Source: Lachnospiraceae bacterium
Lineage (GTDB): Bacteria > Bacillota > Clostridia > Lachnospirales > Lachnospiraceae
Assembly (NCBI GenBank): GCA_021770785.1
Contig: JAETQH010000002.1
Coordinates: 88,612 to 152,611 of the forward strand
Direction: 5' to 3'
Length of the DNA stretch: 64,000 bases
The position numbers were made by a program, and so were the translations under genes. Shown here piece after piece: positions 56,367-64,000 of this stretch. Every line of letters starts with the position of its first letter. Within the stretch, counting starts at the first letter, position 1. The notes under the pieces were generated by a model, which ran no database searches, was not told the origin of the DNA, and saw only the letters and a list, made by a program, of their open reading frames with translations.

Positions 56367-57551
56367 TTACTTTTTATCTAACTGCGGAATAATAATCTTT
56401 TCAATAATGTATTCCGCAATCTTATCAATCTCTTCAAATTCTACTATTTGAGGAAGACTGACGCCAAATACATCCGCCACCTTCCGCACTAAATGATCTG
56501 TATATATCAATTGGCCATTCTCAACATTTTCCACCCCATCTAAGGCAATGGATTTACGGTTTGCCGCACGCATTTCTTCTAACGTAAAGACGGACTCATC
56601 AATATATGTACGAAGTATATCCCCTGTAGAATCAATCTGAACCGGATACCCTCCAATTTCACCAAATACGCCCGGTGAAAATATTTTTCTGCTCTCTCCA
56701 TATCTTACAGCTTCGATTACAGACGTGATAATATCATAATTGCTTGAAGCATTCATCATATTGCGCTTTTCATCTGTCGGCATGGGTATCTTACACAGAT
56801 TAAAAATCTCATTCTGTTCTATTTCTAATTCTTCTCCCCGATAAAATACCTTTAACAACTGGGGGACACCTTCGGCATGTCCCTCTTTGCTGATGACCAC
56901 ATCATGAAAATGTGCCGTAGCGAACATAACATCCACATTCCAAAAATCTGAAATTTTCTTTATTTGAGCAACTGCATACTTAATTCTCGGCACCAGATGA
57001 TTAATATTCCCGCTGCCAAAATCAGGATATGGCTGTCCCGCTGTTTTTAACCAGGGAATGACCGCATCTGAGTACGAGGTATTAATAGCGATTCCCTTCA
57101 TGTCTGCCATATCACATGCTCTCATAATATTTCTAATGTATTTAATCGCCAATGGTGACCAGATACCATACGCACGAAGATTTGTCCATGAAATACTTCC
57201 ATACTTCAGTCCTGAATATACACGACTGGAATTGACAATAAAATCCGGTTGATACTTCTCAATGCAGTCTGCAATTTGTTCCGCTTCATTAAAGTCAACA
57301 CCGCTCTCTAAAATAATTTCAGAACGATTCAAACGGCGGATCAAAGCACTGATGCGAACAATATTTATATTATTTTCTATTCTTTCAGCATTTCTTCCTA
57401 CTACAACAAGTTTCATTGTCTCGTCATTTCTGCTAATCAGGAAGTCCAGCAAATAAGTTCCAACGCTTCCCAATCCCAGAATCATAATGACAATTTTATC
57501 TTCCCGTATATGTTTTTTTACAATATGCAACCGCTCATCAAGTTTTCTCAT
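56367..57551 (-). CDS. Rossmann-fold oxidoreductase (saccharopine dehydrogenase-like), role unknown
   Basis: A 394-aa protein. An NAD(P)-binding motif is clear at IVIMILGLGSVGTYLLDFLI (near residue 24), with a second strand LVVVGRNAERI. The rest (DFIVNSSRVYSGLKYGSISW, YPVQIDSTGDILRTYIDES) resembles saccharopine dehydrogenase-like reductases. It lies 15 nt after the phosphonopyruvate decarboxylase gene. It could act on phosphonoacetaldehyde or another intermediate, but nothing in the sequence proves this. Confidence 0.6.
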   Translation of the reverse strand: MRKLDERLHIVKKHIREDKIVIMILGLGSVGTYLLDFLISRNDETMKLVVVGRNAERIENNINIVRISALIRRLNRSEIILESGVDFNEAEQIADCIEKYQPDFIVNSSRVYSGLKYGSISWTNLRAYGIWSPLAIKYIRNIMRACDMADMKGIAINTSYSDAVIPWLKTAGQPYPDFGSGNINHLVPRIKYAVAQIKKISDFWNVDVMFATAHFHDVVISKEGHAEGVPQLLKVFYRGEELEIEQNEIFNLCKIPMPTDEKRNMMNASSNYDIITSVIEAVRYGESRKIFSPGVFGEIGGYPVQIDSTGDILRTYIDESVFTLEEMRAANRKSIALDGVENVENGQLIYTDHLVRKVADVFGVSLPQIVEFEEIDKIAEYIIEKIIIPQLDKK

Positions 57552-57565
57552 CTTATTTTCCCACC

Positions 57566-58186
57566 TTATTTTTTAGCTGCTATTACTCTAAGAACTACCG
57601 GGTCTGTATCTTCAAACGGTGCAAACCCCGTTTTTTCCTCAGCATACTCTATGATAAAATTTTGCTCTCTTAAATCAGATAATAGTTCTTCTTTTTCAAC
57701 AAATCTCCGATTATGTCCATTGTAAAAATATGTATTTTTCGCAACTAAAGTACCCTTTCCAAACAACTCATCCTTGGTACATCTGACTTCTATGAAAAAT
57801 TCTCCCCCCGGCTTTATTGCTCTGTAGGCATTTTGAATACATATCTTCTGTTCTTCTTCCCGAATCGCATGAATTGTAAAACGGCTATATAAATAATCAA
57901 ACTCTTCTTTCATTTCTCCGAGATAATTTACAAAGTCTTTATTCTCCACATGTATTTTTCCCGGATAGCTTCGTGTAATATGTTCCGTTGCCACATCAGA
58001 CGCATCCACGGCATAAACCTTCATGCCGTTTTCCATAAAGAAAATGCTGTCTCTTCCATTTCCACATCCCATATCAACAATTTTCTTTCCTTTCTCTACC
58101 CGCTCTAAAATCCACCTGGCAAACAAGGAGGGGGCATTTATCGCTTTATTTTCAGCATAAAATGTATTCCAGTATGTTTTATCCAT
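57566..58186 (-). CDS. class I SAM-dependent methyltransferase
   Basis: A 206-aa protein whose ATG shares an A with the stop codon of the LicD gene (TAATG), so translation is coupled. KKIVDMGCGNGRDSIFFMEN is SAM motif I; KVYAVDASDVATEHITRSY and YLYSRFTIHAIREEE follow, close to small Firmicute methyltransferases (tellurite-resistance-like TehB). It might methylate the phosphonate headgroup. Confidence 0.8.
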   Translation of the reverse strand: MDKTYWNTFYAENKAINAPSLFARWILERVEKGKKIVDMGCGNGRDSIFFMENGMKVYAVDASDVATEHITRSYPGKIHVENKDFVNYLGEMKEEFDYLYSRFTIHAIREEEQKICIQNAYRAIKPGGEFFIEVRCTKDELFGKGTLVAKNTYFYNGHNRRFVEKEELLSDLREQNFIIEYAEEKTGFAPFEDTDPVVLRVIAAKK

Positions 58187-59043
58187 TATAATCCTTCTCC
58201 ATTCAACTCCATTTTTGATACCGGCGCGTGTCCCACTCTCTTTTCTTCCGGCGGCAATTTCATATAGTCGCCATACAAATACGACAAACATTCATCATAA
58301 TTTCTTGTTCCCCAGAAGCTTTCACCTTCAAACGTATATCTTTCTCGTTCCAGTAACCACTGACGTTTAAATCCATATCTCGAATACAATCCGTTCTGTT
58401 TTTTATTCCAATGTTTCCCCGGTGCGATAAAAAGAAGACATCTTACTCTGCCAGAGATTTTATTTCCTTTATGTATCATTAAATTTCTCAGTCTATATAT
58501 TATCTCTTTGGGAACAGGTGCTAAAATTTTATAAACCATCTGTACCACCGGATTCTTTTCTGTATTTTTACCAACCTTTGCCCATAACATTTTTCTTAAA
58601 ATAAAGCAGTAGCCATCCTGTAAAATCCGGAACGGCAAAAACCATGGTACATTATCCAACGGGAAAATATCAATAAATACTCCGTTCTTATAGGGGATAT
58701 GTTCCTGCCCGCATCGAATATAGGTTGTATTAATATTTCTCAATTTTGAATATCCCCACAAATAAAATTTATCCGAACATTCATCCTGAAGGAAATACTT
58801 TCCCGGCAATTCTTTCTGGCATATCTTAGCAAATTTTCTATAATCGCGGCGCAGCATAAGGATGTCTGCATCATCATCCCATGGAATAAATCCTTTATGT
58901 CTTACCGCACCTAACATCGTTCCATATCCCAAAACATATTTTATTTTATACTTCTCACAAATCCTATCCACTTCCTTTAACATCTCTAGCTGAATCCTTT
59001 TAATCTGCTTACGTTCTTTATCCGAAATTTTTATCTCTTCCAT
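58186..59043 (-). CDS. LicD-family phosphotransferase (second copy)
   Basis: A 285-aa protein. KYVLGYGTMLGAVRHKGFIP, then WDDDADILMLRRDY, carries the LicD catalytic Asp set. NGVFIDIFPLDNVPWF and WGTRNYDECLSYLYGDYMKL are typical of the family. It is closely linked to a methyltransferase and a nucleotidyltransferase. Either LicD could attach CMP-AEP or a related group; two copies suggest two sites or two substituents. Confidence 0.88.
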   Translation of the reverse strand: MEEIKISDKERKQIKRIQLEMLKEVDRICEKYKIKYVLGYGTMLGAVRHKGFIPWDDDADILMLRRDYRKFAKICQKELPGKYFLQDECSDKFYLWGYSKLRNINTTYIRCGQEHIPYKNGVFIDIFPLDNVPWFLPFRILQDGYCFILRKMLWAKVGKNTEKNPVVQMVYKILAPVPKEIIYRLRNLMIHKGNKISGRVRCLLFIAPGKHWNKKQNGLYSRYGFKRQWLLERERYTFEGESFWGTRNYDECLSYLYGDYMKLPPEEKRVGHAPVSKMELNGEGL

Positions 59044-59076
59044 TTTCCACGCTCTTCACACTATATTCGTTGCGTT

Positions 59077-59826
59077 TTACATCCGCTCCGCATATTTTAA
59101 ATAGTCCATCCGGGTATTACAGTTTTCCCAGATTTTTAAATCAATCATTTCTCTTTCCGTTTCTCTCATTTCTGCAAAATATGTTTCAATAAATAATAAA
59201 TTTGTTCCTCTCCAGACTTCTTCGGGCAATTTCCCCATTAACTTCTTCACACAATCTATGTCTGCAAATTTCCATATCTGTCCGGAATTATAAATCTCCA
59301 GAAATGGCTCTTTCATCTCAACCGCACCATGATTAGTACTAAAAATATATTTTAATTCTTTCTCCTGATTAATATAAGCGATAACAGCTTTCCTGCTGTC
59401 TATTAGTTTATAATTATAAGTGGCCACACTGCGGCAGGATGTCTTGACCCGTTCAAAAGATTGCTCATCAAAAAATAAGTCACCCTCAATCATTATAATT
59501 TCTTCACAATCCGGTTCTTTAAGGCAGGCTTCTAAACCTGCTTTTAGTGTATATCCTGTTCCCAGCTCTTTAAAATACGGGTTATACACCAGTTCTATTG
59601 AAAACGGAAATTTTTCCTGATACTTTAACACATACTTTTCTAAATTTTCATACTGATATCCGCCTACTAATATGACCTTATCCAGTCCTATACATTTTCT
59701 TAAAATGGAATAAAGCAACGTCTTTCGCTCATCAGATATCGTATAAATTCCCTTTAAAACCTTATTCCTTTCGTTTTCATTGAAACGGCTCGATATCCCT
59801 GCCACCGCTACTATCGCTGTCTTCAT
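59077..59826 (-). CDS. nucleotidyltransferase
   Basis: A 249-aa protein. VAVAGISSRFNENERNKVLK and IYTISDERKTLLYSILRKCI resemble an NTP transferase nucleotide loop, though looser than the GxGxRL signature. IIMIEGDLFFDEQSF gives the metal-binding Asp. It overlaps the epimerase gene by 4 nt. Possibly activates an alcohol- or phosphonate-type substrate; which one is unknown. Confidence 0.75.
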   Translation of the reverse strand: MKTAIVAVAGISSRFNENERNKVLKGIYTISDERKTLLYSILRKCIGLDKVILVGGYQYENLEKYVLKYQEKFPFSIELVYNPYFKELGTGYTLKAGLEACLKEPDCEEIIMIEGDLFFDEQSFERVKTSCRSVATYNYKLIDSRKAVIAYINQEKELKYIFSTNHGAVEMKEPFLEIYNSGQIWKFADIDCVKKLMGKLPEEVWRGTNLLFIETYFAEMRETEREMIDLKIWENCNTRMDYLKYAERM

Positions 59827-60824
59827 TTACCCTCCACCTGTCTTCTATAATCCACGCACATCTTAATCCCCTGTTCCAGTGTGATAGTTGCTTCCCAGCC
59901 AGTCCGCTCTTTTAATTTCTGTACAGATAAAACACGTCTTTCGGGGTCAGATTCCCGATAGCCCTCAAAGATTATCTCAGGCTTTTCAATACCAATAGCC
60001 TTTCCGCACAATTCCACCAACTCAATCATAGAAACTTCCTGTTCCGTAGCTACATTATAAACTGTACCGTCTAACGCTGCTTCCGTATCTGCTACAGCCA
60101 ACACCGCTGCACAGCTATCTATATTATGCAAGAAGGTTCTCCTGTTTACTTTGGAATTTTCCAGCAACGTCACTTTTCCATCTCTCATTAGGCTAGTGAT
60201 AACATGAGGGATAACATGCTTTGCCAAAAGCTCATTTTTGCTGTAAACATTTGCAAAACGAAGAGAACAGCCTTTTATTTGTCCGTTATCCACAGCATCT
60301 TTCATAAAGAACTCCGTCAACAGCTTTCCCGTAGCATAACTGGTTCTCTGACTATGTTCTGCTGTTGCCAAAAGCAGAAAATCGTCTTCTTTTACGCCTC
60401 CATCTTTCCAGGATGCTGCAGAATAAACCTCGGATGTAGAGCAGTTAATGTAAGCATCTGCCTTTACCCGTACTGCCTGTTCTAAAAATTTCTTCATTCC
60501 TACAACATTCGTCTCAAAAGTTCTGTCTACATGATAAAAATGCTCTGTATGTACTACCGCAGCACAGTTAATGTAAATCACTGTTTCATATTTTTCTCGC
60601 AGCTTAAGCACCTTTTCCTCTAACGCTTTCATCTGTATATCATCATTCACATCTCCCTCAAAAAAGATTAGATTTTCTGAATCTAAAACATCAGCAATCG
60701 TTTCTATAGATGATGCAAAAAAATTATCAAAGCCTATTACATCATCCTCACGTTTCACAATCTGACGCGCCAGTTCATTTCCCGTCATCCCTGTCATTCC
60801 GCTTATCACATATAATTTCTTCAT
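59823..60824 (-). CDS. NAD-dependent sugar epimerase/dehydratase (extended SDR)
   Basis: A 333-aa protein. The dinucleotide motif is VISGMTGMTGNELARQIVKR, the catalytic pair is seen in TSYATGKLLTEFFM (YxxxK), and NRRTFLHNIDSCAAVLAVAD with YNVATEQEVSMIELVELCGK is the C-terminal part. It shapes an NDP-sugar for the glycan. Upstream is the PEP mutase gene. Confidence 0.85.
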   Translation of the reverse strand: MKKLYVISGMTGMTGNELARQIVKREDDVIGFDNFFASSIETIADVLDSENLIFFEGDVNDDIQMKALEEKVLKLREKYETVIYINCAAVVHTEHFYHVDRTFETNVVGMKKFLEQAVRVKADAYINCSTSEVYSAASWKDGGVKEDDFLLLATAEHSQRTSYATGKLLTEFFMKDAVDNGQIKGCSLRFANVYSKNELLAKHVIPHVITSLMRDGKVTLLENSKVNRRTFLHNIDSCAAVLAVADTEAALDGTVYNVATEQEVSMIELVELCGKAIGIEKPEIIFEGYRESDPERRVLSVQKLKERTGWEATITLEQGIKMCVDYRRQVEGK

Positions 60825-60852
60825 GTGTGTTCTACCTCATTTTGCCCAACTA

Positions 60853-62148
60853 TCATTCTATCGGTACTAAAGATAAAATTTCTTTGATTGACATACAATC
60901 CAAACCTGCCTCGTAGCATCTCTCATTTTCTAAAACAGACATCACTACTTTTTTCATTGCGGGGAAAGCTGCACGCAACATGTGGTTTGCATAAATGACT
61001 ACATTTATTTTATGCTCTTTAAATTCCCCTTCCCTCACTTTATCGAAAGTTGTGGGCACAACCGCAAGTGCCGTGTCTCGATCCGTCTCTCTAAAGCGGT
61101 CTGCAAACTCAAATATTTCATCCGCCGTTCCGGCTCGGGAATGAATCATAATTCCGTCCGCTCCCGCTGCCACATATGCCTTTGCCCGCTCCAAAGCATC
61201 ATCCACACTCTGTTCTAAAATTAAACTTTCTATCCTCGCAATCAGCATGAAAGCACTTGAACTTAATGCTTTTTTACCCTCACGGATTTTCTCACAAAAA
61301 TGTTCAATACTATCCTGATGCTGCTCCACATCATTCCCTAATAGGGAGTTTCTCTTTAGTCCAATTTTATCTTCAATAATAACTGCTGAAACTCCCACTC
61401 GTTCCAATGTCTTAATGTTATATACAAAATGTTCTATCAAACCTCCGGTATCCGCATCAAAAATAATCGGTTTTGTGGTCACTTCCATAATATCATTAAC
61501 AGAACTCATTCTGGATGTCAAATCCACCAGCTCGATATCGGGTTTTCCTTTTGCAGTGGAATCACAAAGGCTTGAAAGCCAGATGCCATCAAACTGGCGT
61601 CTTTCACCTTCTTTTTCCAGCGTTGTCTTTTCCACTAATAAGGCACTTAAACCATCATAGGCAACCATAATCTTTACAATATCACCAGAACAGATTTTCT
61701 GACGCAGCATCTGCCTGCGCACTTCCGGAAGACCTCTGCATTCACTCATGACATTTTCAAATAAATGAAGATTTGAGCTTTTATAATACGGAATCTCTAT
61801 CAGTTCTCCTCCCCACTCGGCAAGTACCTCTATTACACGATCCCTGACTTTTTTCTGGTATCCGTCTTTCCAGTTGTCACCATGAATTACAATGTCCGGT
61901 TTCAGATCTCTGATATTAACATCATAGTAAATATCGTTTTGCACCACGACATGAGAAACGCCCTTTATGTTTTGAATAATTTTCATACGTTCCTCTAATG
62001 GTAATATTGGATATTTCTCGTACATCGCCACATACTTGTCGCACAATACCCCGACTGTTACCTCACCTAACTCTGCTGCCCTTTGTATGACATTAATATG
62101 CCCCGTTTGAAGAATGTCCGTTGACATACACAGATACACTTTTTTCAT
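60853..62148 (-). CDS. aepX: phosphoenolpyruvate mutase with N-terminal cytidylyltransferase-like domain
   Basis: A 431-aa protein. The C-terminal part (about 150-431) is PEP mutase: FDADTGG (230-236), then EDKIGLKRNS (259-268), the EDK-x5-NS signature that separates it from isocitrate and methylisocitrate lyases. It converts PEP to phosphonopyruvate, creating the C-P bond. The N-terminal part (1-135) is a cytidylyltransferase-like domain (VYLCMSTDILQTGHINVIQR, LPLEERMKIIQNIKGVSHVV, GDNWKDGYQKKVRDRVIEVL), but the HxGH motif reads QTGH, so its activity is doubtful. It is followed by an epimerase gene 29 nt later. Confidence 0.93.
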   Translation of the reverse strand: MKKVYLCMSTDILQTGHINVIQRAAELGEVTVGVLCDKYVAMYEKYPILPLEERMKIIQNIKGVSHVVVQNDIYYDVNIRDLKPDIVIHGDNWKDGYQKKVRDRVIEVLAEWGGELIEIPYYKSSNLHLFENVMSECRGLPEVRRQMLRQKICSGDIVKIMVAYDGLSALLVEKTTLEKEGERRQFDGIWLSSLCDSTAKGKPDIELVDLTSRMSSVNDIMEVTTKPIIFDADTGGLIEHFVYNIKTLERVGVSAVIIEDKIGLKRNSLLGNDVEQHQDSIEHFCEKIREGKKALSSSAFMLIARIESLILEQSVDDALERAKAYVAAGADGIMIHSRAGTADEIFEFADRFRETDRDTALAVVPTTFDKVREGEFKEHKINVVIYANHMLRAAFPAMKKVVMSVLENERCYEAGLDCMSIKEILSLVPIE

Positions 62149-62150
62149 AT

Positions 62151-62882
62151 TTATACCCCAATTCTTAATCGTTCTTTATAAAAAGCATCTACTTCATCTG
62201 CAAATAAATCCATTTCCTGCCTGATATCATACTCCACTGTTTTCATCTGTACCGTCATTGTCTCCATCTCCAACACTGCATATTGTGCATTGGGATTATG
62301 GTTTCTCGGTTGTCCCACAGAACCGGGATTGATAAACACAGTTTTCTTTTTATTCCGGTACTCTTCACATTCAGCCGGATAAAAATGCTCAAAAAAATGC
62401 GGGATATGTGAATGTCCCGAAAAAACAAAATCATACTTTTCATATTCCTCTCCTATTTCTGTATGAGAAATGCTTTTCCAATAAGGTTCTTCGAGAGAAC
62501 CATGTACCGCAAGACATTTTCTGCCATATAGCACAAACTCGTTCCACCCTGCTTTCTCCATGTTTTTCTCAACAAATTTTAAAGATTCATCTGTCAAATT
62601 TTTTCTGGTATATGCGAAACATTTTTTCCCTCTTTCACTGGAGAAACGGCTGTCATCTAAATCCACAATTGCCTTTTCATGGTTTCCCCATATATTTACC
62701 AGCAACTTTTTTTGTGGTATCTCTTTTATTTTCCGAATTACCTCATTAGAACGCGGTCCATAGTCAATCAAATCTCCCAACAAAATAATTCCTTGAAATG
62801 CTTCCGGCACTTCCGTTTTAAAAACTTTATTTAACGCTGTCAAATTTCCATGAATATCAGACATAATTAATATTTTTATCAT
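62151..62882 (-). CDS. calcineurin-like metallophosphoesterase (YfcE/MJ0936 type)
   Basis: A 243-aa protein with all metal-binding motifs: IMSDIHGNL, LLGDLIDYGP, WGNHEKAI, and FSGHSHIPHFF. It hydrolyses a phosphodiester or phosphomonoester. Its role in the cluster could be to remove a phosphate intermediate or pyrophosphate-linked nucleotide; not shown. It overlaps the preceding ORF by 4 nt and is 2 nt from the PEP mutase gene. Confidence 0.88.
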   Translation of the reverse strand: MIKILIMSDIHGNLTALNKVFKTEVPEAFQGIILLGDLIDYGPRSNEVIRKIKEIPQKKLLVNIWGNHEKAIVDLDDSRFSSERGKKCFAYTRKNLTDESLKFVEKNMEKAGWNEFVLYGRKCLAVHGSLEEPYWKSISHTEIGEEYEKYDFVFSGHSHIPHFFEHFYPAECEEYRNKKKTVFINPGSVGQPRNHNPNAQYAVLEMETMTVQMKTVEYDIRQEMDLFADEVDAFYKERLRIGV

Positions 62883-63949
62883 AATCGCCTCATTATTATA
62901 TTAGATGCTTTTTCACATATTTGATTTATCACTTCTGTAACTTTAGCCGCTCCTTTTTCACTCAAATGATCCGCATCATTAAAATCCTCATCTATAAAAA
63001 TATCTATATCATTAAAATCAATCAAATGTATCTCTCCCTCTATGCTATTTAGTGCTCGATAAAAATCTAATTTAAATTCGGGATTAAAATATTTTTTATA
63101 GCTTTCAGACATTGGCAACGCCACTACCCACAACCGAATTTCCCGTTCATTGCATTCATTTACCAGTTCATTAAGTATTTCTATATTTTCTTTATAACTC
63201 TCCTTATATTTTATACACTTATTGTGAGCGTCAGCCCTAATTTCCGCAACCCGATTCTTTTCTTCCTGTTCCACATCTTTCCAATGGCATTCCGCCGGTT
63301 CCCATTCCCCAATTTTCATTGACTCTCTGCTTCTAAATAATGGAAAATATTCCATTCCATTAGATAGTTCATTTATTATTAACTTCATAATTCTCTCAAC
63401 ATCAAAAATGCTGCTTTTCTCAAACTCGTCTGTTTTTCGTAAAAACATTGAATTATGCAAATCTCCAAAAATCGGATAATAAATATCCGACACCTGTTTT
63501 CTTTCAGCCTCCATACGAGATCTTGATACATCCGAATAAAAGTAATAATAGGAACACCCTATAAATACATCTTTAACTCCATAGTTTAATTCTATAATCT
63601 GTTTCACTATTTTGCTGGCATAATAGATATCCTGCGATGGTAATCCCAGATTTTTAGCCCTTTTTTTATATAGACTTTCTTCTATCCCAAATCTAGCATA
63701 AGATGATCCGACTACTATCGTTTCACATTTTCCCGCCTCAATAAGCGCATTCTGCAAAAAATAGTAATCATAGTTTTTCAAATAATATTGTTCTGCCTGT
63801 TCATAGAAATAACCACATAATTTATCCCACACTATTTTTTCCCTTGCATGTCCATTGTAAAACTCAATTTCCGCTTGACTTATCATGATGTTGGGGTCAA
63901 AACGATAAATAAATTTGACCCTATTCCTATAGCACCTTGAAAAATTCAT
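62879..63949 (-). CDS. SGNH-hydrolase-like protein (start uncertain)
   Basis: About 356 aa as drawn; no convincing ribosome site precedes the ATG at 63949, and an alternative ATG (MISQAEIEFYNG) lies 21 codons later. ETIVVGSSYARFGIEESLYK contains a GxSxxxxG-like nucleophile region, and DFNDADHLSEKGAAKVTEVI ends it with the DxxHLS/HL pattern of SGNH esterases. An acyl-transfer or deacetylase role on the glycan is possible. There is no signal peptide, which is odd for this group. The frame is open up to the window edge (stop at 63998-64000). Confidence 0.6.
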   Translation of the reverse strand: MNFSRCYRNRVKFIYRFDPNIMISQAEIEFYNGHAREKIVWDKLCGYFYEQAEQYYLKNYDYYFLQNALIEAGKCETIVVGSSYARFGIEESLYKKRAKNLGLPSQDIYYASKIVKQIIELNYGVKDVFIGCSYYYFYSDVSRSRMEAERKQVSDIYYPIFGDLHNSMFLRKTDEFEKSSIFDVERIMKLIINELSNGMEYFPLFRSRESMKIGEWEPAECHWKDVEQEEKNRVAEIRADAHNKCIKYKESYKENIEILNELVNECNEREIRLWVVALPMSESYKKYFNPEFKLDFYRALNSIEGEIHLIDFNDIDIFIDEDFNDADHLSEKGAAKVTEVINQICEKASNIIMRRL

Positions 63950-64000
63950 ATTTTGCAGTATATCGCCGGACTTTTGGGGATATATGCTGGGTATTCCCTA

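Noticed and set aside
60853..62148. Isocitrate or methylisocitrate lyase instead of PEP mutase
   Set aside because: The EDK-x5-NS motif (EDKIGLKRNS) is diagnostic for PEP mutase; lyases of this superfamily have a different motif here (for example a KRCGH segment). The decarboxylase neighbour also supports PEP mutase.

Overview
The window looks like the chromosome of a motile, strictly anaerobic Firmicute of the Lachnospiraceae type (Clostridium cluster XIVa). This is inferred from the ribosomal and RNA polymerase proteins, AGGAGG-type ribosome binding sites, several flagellin genes with sigma-28-like promoters, and Lachnospiraceae-style families such as PepSY, CAP and AAA-ATPase_like/PDDEXK proteins. 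Nearly all genes are on the minus strand. No tRNA, rRNA, insertion sequence or CRISPR array was seen.

Region 1 (1-14.7 kb) is the core transcription and translation block, read leftwards: rpmG-secE-nusG-rplK-rplA from one promoter, rplJ-rplL from a second promoter with an L10 leader and attenuator, and rpoB-rpoC (rpoC runs off the left edge) from a third. Unusually, rplL and rpoB are separated by three genes: a secreted protein of unknown function, a short flagellin-like protein and a PepSY protein with an acidic tail.

Region 2 (14.7-24.3 kb) is surface and flagellar: a secreted CAP-domain protein, a FliD-like cap protein, a long flagellin, and a flagellin with a zinc-metallopeptidase insert (flagellinolysin type, HEMTH motif). 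CgeB-like glycosyltransferases sit beside the flagellin genes.

Region 3 (24.3-36.5 kb) is accessory. It holds a Septu-like AAA ATPase + HNH pair preceded by a DUF262 gene broken by an internal deletion, a GT2-TPR glycosyltransferase, a pRiA4-ORF3/SEC-C protein, a SWIM + SNF2 helicase pair, and an AAA-ATPase_like/PDDEXK protein.

Region 4 (36.6-64 kb) begins with a fourth flagellin-type gene and continues as one long leftward glycan cluster. It contains glycosyltransferases, a sugar aminotransferase and acetyltransferase that are both frameshifted at T-runs, nucleotidyltransferases, methyltransferases, two LicD transferases, a CDP-glycerol transferase-like protein, and the genes expected for phosphonate synthesis: PEP mutase (EDK-x5-NS motif), phosphonopyruvate decarboxylase, and a nucleotidyltransferase-aminotransferase fusion that could make and CMP-activate 2-aminoethylphosphonate. 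A good sigma-28-like promoter inside this cluster and the flagellin neighbours suggest that the product is a phosphonate-bearing glycan on flagellin or another surface structure. The presence of the pathway is well supported by motifs. The acceptor is inference.
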